Counted from the stretch's first letter, positions 6,615 through 13,846 are shown. The stretch: 15,483 bases of DNA from Candidatus Freyrarchaeum guaymasense (GCA_030587405.1 JAUQZD010000037.1:1-15483); one strand, 5' to 3'. The notes: generated by a model not told the origin, from the letters alone. Made by a program: numbers and translations.

Positions 6615-7737
6615 GTGAACATAACAAAGAGTTTGGCAGCGTCGACGGTTGTTTTCCAAAGAAGGTGGAAAAAAGGCTCTGCTCTCGAGAACTTTATGAG
6701 CGATATCCACGTTGACGAATGGAGGATTTACTGGAGAGGTTTACGCTACGCCTTTATCGCTGAGACAATACCCGGGATGCTCTGCAAGGAGATGATGAGC
6801 ATGTTAGGCTTCCTATCTAAATCGTATTTTTTTCCGCTTCCAAGTAATCCCCGGCTTCATCACGGTAAGCAAGCTCATGGCGGAAGGCTGTTTTCCAAAG
6901 GAGGCACTTGAAGAATACGCGCGGCTTTACTATGTTTGGGGGAGAGGTAAGCCGAGTTGATTGAAGCCGACCTCGACAAACCTAAGGTCGTCGTAAGGAT
7001 ACATAATCCTTCCCTAACACACTGGTTTATGAAGAACGTTAAAAACATAAGAGCTGAGTCTCCCTTCTATGACTGCTCATGGTGAGGCTACAAGTGGGTT
7101 GAAGCCGTTGAAGCAGCATTAGAGGAAAAGGGCAACGGTGTGCCGGTCACGTACGACTCGGCCAAGTGTTCAGCTCTCGGAGACGACTACTGCGAGTTTT
7201 ACGTGGAACGCCTATGTAAGGGAAGAAGACCCTTCTCCAACTTCTCCACCACGATAAGAGTACGGTTACTGCTCAGCCTTCAGATAAGAACGAGGAAATC
7301 TGGGGATTCCTTAAGAGGCTGGAGGCAGGGAGTGACGTCGTCAAAATTGGGAGGGAAAGAATACTGTTTGTAGAAGGAGGAATGTACTCTCTTGCTGTTC
7401 GGCGGGGTTGATATGGAATCTACAGAAGGGGCACGTGGATTACGGCCGTTTTCTCGCGAGGCAGGGTGAGAAGTACGGCGTTGAAAGAGTGCTGAACTTC
7501 TTTTTCTCCTCGACATCTTCGATGGGTTGGGGGAAGCTTGAAATGGTGAAGTTCGAAGATTCGGAAGTGGTCTTCAGAACCGTACCAATCGATTTACGCG
7601 GAGATAGCCGGACACTACATTAGGAAGAGAAGATTGACAAGGAGGCGGGTTTGCACCTACGGGTGGATCGTGGAGGGGATCCTGAACCACTTCGATGAAG
7701 ACGGGCGGGTCGAGGTAGCTTGGGACGCGGCCAAATG
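6615..7737 (+). pseudogene. Decayed paralogue of the double-V4R gene
   Basis: Pieces in all three plus frames match the intact V4R protein in order. GTG 6615 opens a frame with DEWRIYWRGLRYAFIAE, then a frame change near 6840 leads to VSKLMAEGCFPKEALEEYAR. A stop at 6958 and a change near 6950 lead to EADLDKPKVVVRIHNPSL. At 7083 the paralogue's WWGYGW motif reads W-stop-GYKW (TGG to TGA). Repeat 1 ends with AKCSALGDDYCEF, so its Cys pair survives. Repeat 2 survives as DVVKIGRERILFVEGGMYSL, GRFLARQGEKYGVERVLNFF, SSTSSMGWGKLEMVKFEDSE and, after another shift, [11 protein letters not shown] to VAWDAAK, where it is cut just before the expected first Cys. At least five frame breaks and two stops rule out function as one protein. 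The 3' end is joined to an inverted amidase relic. Confidence 0.88.
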
Positions 7738-8190
7738 AGGGTTTAAAACCATAAACACCACAAAGGGCTGACGGTATCCTTATGAAACCGCCACCATCAT
7801 TCCCTATCGCGACAGGGCATTCCTGATGCCACGGCGGCCGCTACTCCGCCACTTGACCCGCCGGGTGTCCTATTGAGGTCCCACGGGTTCCTAGTGGTTC
7901 CGAAGAGAGGGTTGTCCGTTATCCGGTACCAGAGCTAATTCTGGAATGTTCGTCTTGCCGATGACTATCGTTCCAGTATTCTTAAGCCTCTCAACAAGCA
8001 CCGCGCCTTCTTTGGGAGCGAAGTTCTCAAACATTTTTGAGCCATAGGTTGGTTCTCACACCCTTCGTCGCTATGTTGTCCTTAATCGTTACGGGGACTC
8101 CGAGCAGAGGGCATCTTACACCCTTCTTAGCTTCTTCCTCAGCTCTCCTAGCCTCCTTTCTCGCCTCAGAGAAGGTTCTTCGGGATAGAA
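7712..8190 (-). pseudogene. Fragment of an amidase-signature (GatA-like) gene
   Basis: The minus strand reads as the N-terminal half of an amidase through several frame changes. The order is ARKEARRAEEEAKKG, CPLLGVPVTIKDNIATKGVR (with the catalytic-type Lys), then after a shift near 8040 KMFENFAPKEGAVLVERLK and [16 protein letters not shown] shift near 7915 leads to [20 protein letters not shown] and [12 protein letters not shown], then a shift near 7815 to [21 protein letters not shown]. The GGSSGG signature is intact, but the nucleophile Ser of GGGS is Phe (GGGFIR). The N-terminal start is cut at about 8190 against a GH130 fragment, and the C-terminal half is missing beyond GRVPSY, where it meets the V4R relic. 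This is a dead fragment of an enzyme class that hydrolyses amides or transamidates aminoacyl-tRNA; which one cannot be told. Confidence 0.87.
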
Positions 8191-8457
8191 GCGGTGCTTC
8201 TGGACTTACACAACCCCACTAGGATCATCGCTAGGACGGATTCCCCTATACTGACGCCGGGCGAGTACTACGAGGGAATCGGGATGGTGCCAAACGTCGT
8301 CTCCCCCTCTGGAGCCTTGATCGAAAACGAAACAATATTCCTTTACTATGGGGCAGCTGACACAACGTGTTACTTGGCATACATAAACCTTCCACTTCTA
8401 GTATGGACAATGTGGGAAAGCCTGTTAAACTTGTGCGCCCCTACGAAAACCCAATAA
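8185..8457 (+). pseudogene. C-terminal fragment of a GH130-type glycosidase/phosphorylase (copy 1)
   Basis: The frame entering at about 8185 reads EAVLLDLHNPTRIIARTDSP, then TPGEYYEGIGMVPNVV, GALIENETIFLYYGAADT. These are the last blades of a GH130 five-bladed propeller (family pattern: LLDL-NP--I-AR, VPNVVFP-G, YYGAADT). Everything before these blades is missing, because the fragment abuts the amidase relic at about 8185-8190. Family similarity fades after about 8400, and the frame runs on to a stop at 8457 across the start of copy 2. GH130 enzymes phosphorolyse or hydrolyse beta-mannosides. It aligns with the same part of copy 2, so the two were probably tandem paralogues. Confidence 0.85.
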
Positions 8458-8998
8458 TAACCCCGATAAGATCCCACCACTGGAAGGCTAAGGCGACGTT
8501 TAACCCAGCCGCAATATGTCTTGACGGGTATTTTCCCAGAAATACGCAGACAAATTTATAGTCGTGCACTGGATGGGCGGCTGCATAGATTACGAGCTAC
8601 GCGAGAACCTAGACTTCACCGATAAGCTCCTTAAACATCACTCATAGATTCTCCCTAAAAGGGGGATGTGGGACAGCAGGAAGGTCGGGATCGGCCCTCC
8701 ACCAATAAAGATTAAGGAGGGCTGGCTTCTATTTTACCACGGCGTCTCTGACGAGGGAGTTTACCGGGTGGGAGTGCTCCTGCTCGACCCAGAGAACCCT
8801 CTCAGGGTTCTAGCTAGATCCGAGGAGCCACTCATGGAACCGGAGGAGTGGTATGAGAGGTGGGGCCAAGTTCCGAACGTGGTCTTTCCTTGTGGCGTAG
8901 TGCTCATTGACAACACGATATTCCTCTATTATGGCGACGCTGACACCGTTGTCGAGGTAAGCCACGATCAGCGTAAGAGACGTTTTACGCCACCTTAG
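8403..8998 (+). pseudogene. Decayed GH130-type glycosidase/phosphorylase (copy 2)
   Basis: An ATG at 8403 opens a frame with VRPYENPIITPI and FNPAAICLDG, the N-terminal GH130 blade. After a frame change near 8535 comes KYADKFIVVHWMGGCIDYEL, then LRENLDFTDKLLKHH. A TAG at 8645 interrupts before ILPKRGMWDSRKVGIGPPPI, GWLLFYHGVSDEGVYRVGVL, GQVPNVVFPCGVVLI and FLYYGDADTVVEV. About 100 residues expected between NPAA and KYADKF are missing, judged against the usual length of 300-330. A last shift near 8958 moves the tail to ATISVRDVLRHLR at 8961-8999. The combination of internal deletion, stop and frame shifts means the protein is not made intact. It had been a mannoside phosphorylase or hydrolase type enzyme; substrate unknown. 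Confidence 0.87.
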
Positions 8999-10222
8999 AG
9001 TGGGGCCCGCACCGGAGTGGGTAACGCTGGAGGGTTTCATCCCAGGTGTTCCATTGATCCTGCCAGTCGTCATAACGACTCTAGACGGAAGAACTTTCAG
9101 AACGGAGGAGGCTTATAGGGCAGTGGTCGAAAGAAGGAAAAAGGAGTTTGAGAAGTTCGTTTTTGAGAGGCTTGGGCTTCCCAAAGATGCTTCGCCGTCA
9201 GCAATCATCGAGGCTGTCAAATTCACCATGGTAAGATTGGAGGAAGAGCTAAAACAAGGTTTTCCAGGAAGACCTCTCCTTTGATGGCAGCATTAAGAAG
9301 TTTGTGGACTTTGTTTTCTCGTACTTCCCCCACGGGGGAACCTTTGCTCTAAAGGCTGAGGCCGCCAAGCGGATACCGAGGAAGAACCCGCCTATCAACC
9401 TTCTAAGCAAGTTTGGATGCGGCTTTGTGGATGAAATACCATGTGACTATCGCGACGCGCTGGCGCTGGCAAGCTTTTCGGAGGGGAAGAGAATATGAGA
9501 ATTGGATTTGGAGGTGGCTGAAGGACAACGTGAAGCCAGAACACTTCGAGCAGGCGGGCATCAAGCCCATAGTGGTGGAGCACGAGTTTCTGCCAATGGT
9601 TCCCGAGTTAAGGGAAGGCACAGCAATCTCTAGGCTCACAGGCAGAGTTATAGTGAGCACGCTCAAGTCAGGGGTTGGAGGAGAGTTCCCGAAGCTCCGC
9701 ACCTTCATGGGGATCGCAAAGCATGTTGTAGAGCTGGAAAGGTTTGGCGAAATGTGGAAAAGCTTCATTGGTAAGAGAAAGTTCGGCGTCAGCATAGCGA
9801 ACTCCATAAGGGATCACTGGGGTGTTGAAGCTCTCTCAGCCCACTCTATCTTCGAAAACAAAAACCACCGAGTATTCATTGAGCGCCTGAGAAAAACGGC
9901 GGAAAAACTTAGAGAGGAAGGACACACCAGCCTAGCTGAAGCAATAGATAACATGACGGCATGCTACCACCTACTTCAACCCTACCCGGACGGAACATTT
10001 CTACTATGCTCGGCGCGGACGTGAACCCTTCACAGCTACAGGGGTGGCAAAGGGGTACTATCGGCATTCATCGCATACGTCGAAAGAGACTTGGCGACAA
10101 GAGACCTTCTAAACGAGATATTCAGGCGAATAGGCTTAGGAGAAGAAGAGCTCGACAGAACAGTAACAGAGCTCATAAGACGCGGGAAAGAGCCGGAAAA
10201 ACATAGTCAGGTACTTCTTTGA
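8958..10222 (+). pseudogene. Broken gene for a large unrecognised protein
   Basis: I do not recognise this family. Successive plus frames form one plausible protein of roughly 400 residues. The first (9000-9260) has PEWVTLEGFIPGVPLILPVV, ITTLDGRTFRTEEAYRAVVE and a charged helix. The second (9262-9495) has FDGSIKKFVDFVFSYFPHGG and FGCGFVDEIPCDYRDALALA. The third (about 9495-10000) has YENWIWRWLKDNVKPEHFEQ, KPIVVEHEFLPMVPELREGT, KHVVELERFGEMWKSFIGKR and ISFE-like helices ending in MTACYHLLQPYPDGTF. It then switches to YYARRGREPFTATGVAKG and back to VLSAFIAYVERDLATRDLLN, ending with TGA at 10220. It is rich in charged helices and has no visible signal peptide. The frames change at least four times. 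The first frame is continuous with the shifted tail of GH130 copy 2 upstream, so the true start is unclear (GTG 9000 is the first candidate). Confidence 0.6.
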
Positions 10223-10428
10223 ATAAAAATAAGTTCAGCATAAAAACAGAAAACATTCAAAAATACTCTATGTTTCTTCCTTCATTTTACTTTTTAGAAA
10301 AACTTTAACTTTACTTGGTTGTAGGGTTTGACCTTGACAAAGGAGAAGAACGATGAAAGCGAATGCGATGGGAGCTGGGGTCAGAGGTGCCGCATCGATC
10401 TGTAGGAAAAAAGGGGGAGAGGAGAAAT
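10223..10428. other. AT-rich spacer with no clear gene
   Basis: About 200 bases between the end of the unknown pseudogene and the hydroxyacyl-CoA dehydrogenase stop. The first half is very AT-rich with homopolymer runs. A small ATG frame at 10352 with a fair ribosome site (AAAGGAG) runs about 46 codons into the antisense of the dehydrogenase gene and has no recognisable features. Confidence 0.35.
10407..10428 (-). terminator. Possible T-rich terminator after the hydroxyacyl-CoA dehydrogenase gene
   Basis: Directly after the stop codon the minus strand reads TCTCCTCTCCCCCTTTTTT, a pyrimidine run ending in six T. Oligo-T tracts without a strong hairpin are common archaeal termination signals. 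No convincing stem is seen. Confidence 0.4.
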
Positions 10429-11679
10429 CTAATACTTGTAGAATCCTTTTCCTGACTTCTTTCCGAGTTCGCCTTTCTCTACCATCTCTTTGAGTAGTGG
10501 ATGCGGTGTGAGTAGAGCTTCAAGGTTGTCGATTTTTCCATATTTCTTTGCTAGCTCCTCTAGCTGCTGGACTACCGTGTCTATTCCGAAGTTGTCCGCT
10601 AGCTCGAGCACTCCAAAAGGCATGTTAAACCCTAGCTTAACAGCCTTATCTATGTCTTCCACTGTCGCCACGTTGTCTGCTACGAGCTCGGCTGCTATGT
10701 TTATGGACAAGTATACACCCCAGAAGGGCTGGAACTTCTGCTCTGCGGCTTTAGCTGTTTCCTCGTTCCAAGAGGATGGAACTTGCCACTTCTTCTCAGG
10801 ATACTCGTAGAATCCCTTTCCTGTTTTAACCCCTAGCTCGCCCCTCTTGAATAGTTCCTCAACGACCGGGGGGACCTTGAACTTTTCAGGCTCCCTCTCC
10901 TCAAAGAACTTCATCACGTGATAGTTAGTGTCTATTCCAGTGTAATCCATAAGGCCGAGCGCGCCCATCGGCTGCCCAGCTCTGAGATGCAAAACGGAGT
11001 CTATCTCCTCAGGCTTAAAGATCCCCTCGCTTATCAGCCACGCGAAGAAGATTCCTGGAGGCATCATAACCCTGTTGGCTATGAAGCCGGCGACGTCCTT
11101 CCTGCAGTAAACGGGATCTTTACCCAGCTTCTTAGCTAGCTCATAGGTCACCTGGGCAGTCTCATCACTCGTCTTCTCCCCATATATTACCTCAACAAGC
11201 CTCATGATCTGTGGAGGATTAAAGAAGTGCATGCCGACAACCTTATCCGGCCTGTTGGTTGGCTTCGCGATCTCCGTTATCGGCAGAGCACTAGTGTTCG
11301 ACGCTAGGATGGTTTCGGAAGGGCAGATGCTATCCAGCTCTTTGAATGTTTCCTGTTTGAGGTCAAGCCTCTCCGGGATGGCCTCTATGACGAAGTCCGC
11401 GTTCTCAGCTGCCTCTTTAAGGTCGAGGGTCGTTGATATTCTTTCAAGGGCTGCGTTAGCGTCTGCCTCAGAGATCTTCTGCTTCTGGACAAGTTTGCTG
11501 AGGCTCCACTTGATCTTCTCCATTCCAGAGTCGATGAACTCCTGCTTTATGTCCCGGAGCCACACCTTATAGCCTGCCATGGCGCAGAGCTGGGCGATGC
11601 CGTGCCCCATCAACCCGGCTCCAAGAACCGTAACAGTTTTCACATCCTCAATCTTCACTTCCATCCCTCCATTCCACAC
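10429..11679 (-). CDS. 3-Hydroxyacyl-CoA dehydrogenase with duplicated C-terminal domain
   Basis: This 416-residue enzyme oxidises (S)-3-hydroxyacyl-CoA to 3-oxoacyl-CoA with NAD. The Rossmann domain carries VLGAGLMGHGIAQLCAMAG (18-36). The active-site elements follow in order: SNTSALPI (127-134), the catalytic His in GMHFFNPP (His151), LVEVI with Glu163, and DVAGFIANRV with Asn202. Two C-terminal helical domains follow, each ending in the same tag: GVKTGKGFYEYP near residue 285 and KKSGKGFYKY at the very end. Many archaeal homologues continue into an enoyl-CoA hydratase; this one stops. The longest frame starts at GTG 11679, but the GGAGGG at 11665-11671 better serves GTG 11658 (VKIEDVKT). 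It is alone on its transcript, with a TATA-like box at about 11711-11721. Electron carriers for the cycle lie at both ends of the window. Confidence 0.95.
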   Translation of the reverse strand: MWNGGMEVKIEDVKTVTVLGAGLMGHGIAQLCAMAGYKVWLRDIKQEFIDSGMEKIKWSLSKLVQKQKISEADANAALERISTTLDLKEAAENADFVIEAIPERLDLKQETFKELDSICPSETILASNTSALPITEIAKPTNRPDKVVGMHFFNPPQIMRLVEVIYGEKTSDETAQVTYELAKKLGKDPVYCRKDVAGFIANRVMMPPGIFFAWLISEGIFKPEEIDSVLHLRAGQPMGALGLMDYTGIDTNYHVMKFFEEREPEKFKVPPVVEELFKRGELGVKTGKGFYEYPEKKWQVPSSWNEETAKAAEQKFQPFWGVYLSINIAAELVADNVATVEDIDKAVKLGFNMPFGVLELADNFGIDTVVQQLEELAKKYGKIDNLEALLTPHPLLKEMVEKGELGKKSGKGFYKY

Positions 11680-11998
11680 TAGGGAGCGTCGAGGACTTAG
11701 GATTAAAAGTAATTATTAAGTCTTTCCGTTTTTAACCAGCCGGCACCAATCCCGCACATTATATGGGAACAGCTGCCGCCTTCTTACAGTGTCCTCAAGG
11801 TTCATCGTTTTAGGAACATAAAAATGAGCAGTTAAACGGTGAACGTTTAGTGGGGCTCCCGTGTTTCCAGTTTTATCCGTCTGCTCGGTTTACCTTCAGA
11901 ATCCGCATTCCAGCATCCGTTCACTACCTGTTTTGGATGCCTTGCAACCTCGGCCACTTCTTTAGGTAAGAGGTGGTTTGAGGGGCTCTACGTTTTGC
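11680..11998. other. 319-base spacer: promoter, small palindrome and HEPN relic
   Basis: No open gene. Next to the dehydrogenase is an AT-rich block with the minus-strand box CTTAATAAT (about 11711-11721) that fits its promoter. In the middle lies a perfect 6-base inverted repeat TAAACG-gtgaa-CGTTTA at 11833-11849, without a T-run. The half near the LLM oxidoreductase stop holds a HEPN gene relic (separate entry). Confidence 0.5.
11902..11970 (-). pseudogene. Tiny relic of a HEPN-family gene
   Basis: On the minus strand this stretch reads LPKEVAEVARHP and then, after about 20 intervening bases and a frame change, DAGMRIL. The intact HEPN protein at 3716-4123 has FYEVARYPNAGMRRP at the same place. 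At DNA level the match is two exact blocks: 15 bases (plus strand TCCGCATTCCAGCAT, at 11902-11916 and 3832-3846) and 12 bases (CCTTGCAACCTC, at 11940-11951 and 3854-3865). The order and strand are the same but the gap is wider here (23 versus 7 bases). The rest of a HEPN gene and its MNT partner are absent. It may be what is left of a second HEPN/MNT locus. Confidence 0.7.
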
Positions 11999-13048
11999 TT
12001 AGGCAAATGATGGTGCTATCTTCTCTATGTACGTTTTCAGCACATACTTAGGGTCTGGCCCGATGTTTATCAGCATTAAGTGTTTTACGCCAGCCTTCCT
12101 GAACTCCTCTATCTTGTCCATGCAGTCTCGAGGTGTTCCAACTATGAAGAAGTCTGTTAGGATTTCGTCTGTCACCTGCTCCGAGAGTTTAACCATTTCC
12201 ATGAGCATTTCATCTTCCAAGAGGAGGTCCTCGAAGTAGTACTTCTTGGAGAATCCCTCCGGCAGCTCGAGGCTGTACCCTGCCTGCTCGACTTTTTCAA
12301 CGGAGGAGACCATCATTCCCTTGTAGAGGCGCGCCCTTTCAATAGCCTTCTCGTAGTTTTCGTCCATAGCCGTGTATATTTGAAGCGCGGTGTCGATTTT
12401 GTTGATGCTTCTGCCAGCTTTCTCAGCTCCTCTCTTAACGTCTTCAAGGTTTTCCCTGTATGTTTTCGGTGTTTCCGTTATGGGCATCCATCCCTCACAA
12501 GCTGCTCCGGCAAGCTCCCTTGTCTTAGGCCCGTTCGCTCCAAGATATATTGGAATCGTTTTCCTGGTTGGTGTGATGTGAAGAAACGCTTCTCTAAACT
12601 TAAAGTATTCCCCATTGTAAGAGAACTTCTCACCCGTCCACAGTCTTCTAAGAACCTCTATTCCCTCTTTAAGCCTCGTGTAGGGGCGACCCCACTCTAT
12701 GCCGAACGGCTTAATGTTCATGGCTTCCCCGGCTCCTAACCCGAGGAACACGCGTCCACCGGAAAGATGGTCAGCTGTAGCGAAGACCTGGGCTAGGATG
12801 GAAGGGTGATACCTCACCACGTCGGAGACGCCAGTTCCTATCTGCACGTTTCTAGTCATAACCGAAAGCGCTGATAGTAGGCTTAAGGCGTTCGGCGTAA
12901 AACCCGGCGGAACCATTAACGTGTGGTCAGGCACGATAAGAGAATAGTATCCCGCCTCATCTATCATACTCGCAATCTTGAGAATCTTATCCATGGGAGG
13001 AAGCGGAGGAGGTAAAAGCATCCCGAACCTTAACTCTGCCATCGCCAT
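11999..13048 (-). CDS. LLM-class F420-dependent oxidoreductase (Mer/FGD-like)
   Basis: This 349-residue protein has the bacterial-luciferase-like TIM-barrel pattern seen in F420 enzymes such as Mer and FGD. MIDEAGYYSLIVPDH lies near the start, QIGTGVSDVVRYHPSILAQV in the middle with the conserved nonprolyl-peptide region, and then the signature DHLSGGRVFLGLGAGEAMN. YTRLKEGIEVLRRLWTGE, GEYFKF and IPIYLGANGPKTRELAG complete it. The C-terminal block FIVGTPRDCMDKIEEFRKAG is also standard. Length is normal. ATG 13048 follows GGGGGT closely; ATG 13042 is an alternative that loses two residues. A TATA-like GCTTTTAACC (minus strand, 13084-13094) would give a short leader. F420 rather than FMN use is inferred from the sequence type; the substrate (methylene-tetrahydromethanopterin, an alcohol, a sugar phosphate or other) cannot be told. 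Merlike methanogenesis partners are not nearby. Confidence 0.9.
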   Translation of the reverse strand: MAMAELRFGMLLPPPLPPMDKILKIASMIDEAGYYSLIVPDHTLMVPPGFTPNALSLLSALSVMTRNVQIGTGVSDVVRYHPSILAQVFATADHLSGGRVFLGLGAGEAMNIKPFGIEWGRPYTRLKEGIEVLRRLWTGEKFSYNGEYFKFREAFLHITPTRKTIPIYLGANGPKTRELAGAACEGWMPITETPKTYRENLEDVKRGAEKAGRSINKIDTALQIYTAMDENYEKAIERARLYKGMMVSSVEKVEQAGYSLELPEGFSKKYYFEDLLLEDEMLMEMVKLSEQVTDEILTDFFIVGTPRDCMDKIEEFRKAGVKHLMLINIGPDPKYVLKTYIEKIAPSFA

Positions 13049-13198
13049 TAACCCCCAAAGTTAAAAATACACAACTTTCACTAGGTTAAAAGCTTTTTTA
13101 CTCTTAGTAGAAAGCAGCCTCTTAAAAGGAAACAAGGGATGCAAGATAAGTGGAATATCTTAGGGAAAGAATGGGATAATTTCAGAGTTTTCACGATT

Positions 13199-13597
13199 TC
13201 ATACGACCTCCACATTGACCCCTATTTTTCCTGCTATTTCACCCTGCCTCCTATCGCTTGTCACTAGAAGCTCGTGCTTTACTGCCTGCGCCAGGTAGAG
13301 AGCATCGTAGACAGGGATTTCTTCCTTAAGGGCTATTTCAATAGCATCTTGTAAATGTTTTTCTATTGGCTCAAAGTCGACGACGTCCTTCATTTTTTCC
13401 AGTGCATTAAACATGATTTCCGCTTCCTTCCTTGATATTCTCTTATAAAGAACATTGTGTTTCCAGATTGCATTTGAAACTTCAGCTAACGCGAGCGTAA
13501 GCGAGCAAGCCTCATTAGACAAGTACCTCTTAACGTTTTCCCATCCTTCCTCCCTTAAAACATACTTTGCCAGCGAAGACGCGTCAATTACTATCAC
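13199..13597 (-). CDS. vapC: VapC-type PIN-domain ribonuclease toxin
   Basis: This 132-residue PIN domain shows the acidic residues that bind Mg: Asp5 in VIDASSLAKYVL, Glu39 in ALAEVSNAIWK, Asp98 in VYDALYLAQA and Asp115 in VTSDRR. In VapBC systems the PIN protein cleaves RNA (often tRNA or rRNA) when freed from its antitoxin. It starts at GTG 13597, preceded by GGGAGG, and this start overlaps the end of the VapB frame by 14 bases, so the two genes form one coupled unit. Length and residues are complete, so it should be active. Confidence 0.93.
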   Translation of the reverse strand: MIVIDASSLAKYVLREEGWENVKRYLSNEACSLTLALAEVSNAIWKHNVLYKRISRKEAEIMFNALEKMKDVVDFEPIEKHLQDAIEIALKEEIPVYDALYLAQAVKHELLVTSDRRQGEIAGKIGVNVEVV

Positions 13598-13817
13598 GGT
13601 CCTCCCTCACGTAACTCTCAGCGGTCCCCCTCTTAGCTGGAGGTAAACCACTAAGCATGGTTTCTATTTCATCCAAAGCCTTTTTCCGCATATACTCTTT
13701 AACTTTGCGCTCGATGAACCCTCTCACCTCCTCACTCCAGTTAACGTCTACTTCCTTCATTTTTTCTTTCAGCTTTTTAGGAACCCTGAAGCTTACAGTC
13801 TCCACATTAACCACCAA
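13584..13817 (-). CDS. vapB: VapB-type antitoxin
   Basis: This small protein of 77 residues has an N-terminal strand VETVSFRVPKKLKEKMKEV followed by a helix NWSEEVRGFIERKVKEYMRK, the layout of a ribbon-helix-helix DNA-binding antitoxin. The C-terminal 30 residues (DEIETMLSGLPPAKRGTAES) are likely the segment that wraps and blocks VapC. The start is TTG 13817 or the adjacent GTG 13814. The TATA box at 13839-13846 is about 25 bases away, so the transcript may be nearly leaderless. By analogy with the family, VapB probably represses this promoter. Confidence 0.88.
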   Translation of the reverse strand: MVVNVETVSFRVPKKLKEKMKEVDVNWSEEVRGFIERKVKEYMRKKALDEIETMLSGLPPAKRGTAESYVREDRDSN

Positions 13818-13838
13818 TTCACTCCCTCGTATTACAAG

Positions 13839-13846
13839 TATATAAA
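13839..13846 (-). promoter_or_regulatory. TATA box of the vapBC operon
   Basis: The minus strand reads TTTATATA. Counting about 26 bases downstream puts the transcript start at 13816-13818, right on the vapB start codon, which suggests a leaderless message even though a GAGGGAG lies at 13822-13828. Confidence 0.5.

Noticed and set aside
5254..7737. A new defence or signalling system built from V4R and HEPN/MNT genes
   Set aside because: The two loci are on opposite strands with separate promoters and a dead gene between them, so nothing shows that they act together.
6615..10222. Sequencing or assembly error as the cause of all the frame breaks
   Set aside because: Neighbouring genes of similar composition are open throughout, and the relics also show internal deletion, end truncation, strand switches and loss of an active-site residue. 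It cannot be excluded for any single break.
10352..10490. Small ATG frame with an AAAGGAG site
   Set aside because: It runs antisense into the hydroxyacyl-CoA dehydrogenase gene and has no recognisable protein features.
10490..11572. Plus-strand frames over the hydroxyacyl-CoA dehydrogenase gene
   Set aside because: Serine-rich antisense shadows of a clear gene.
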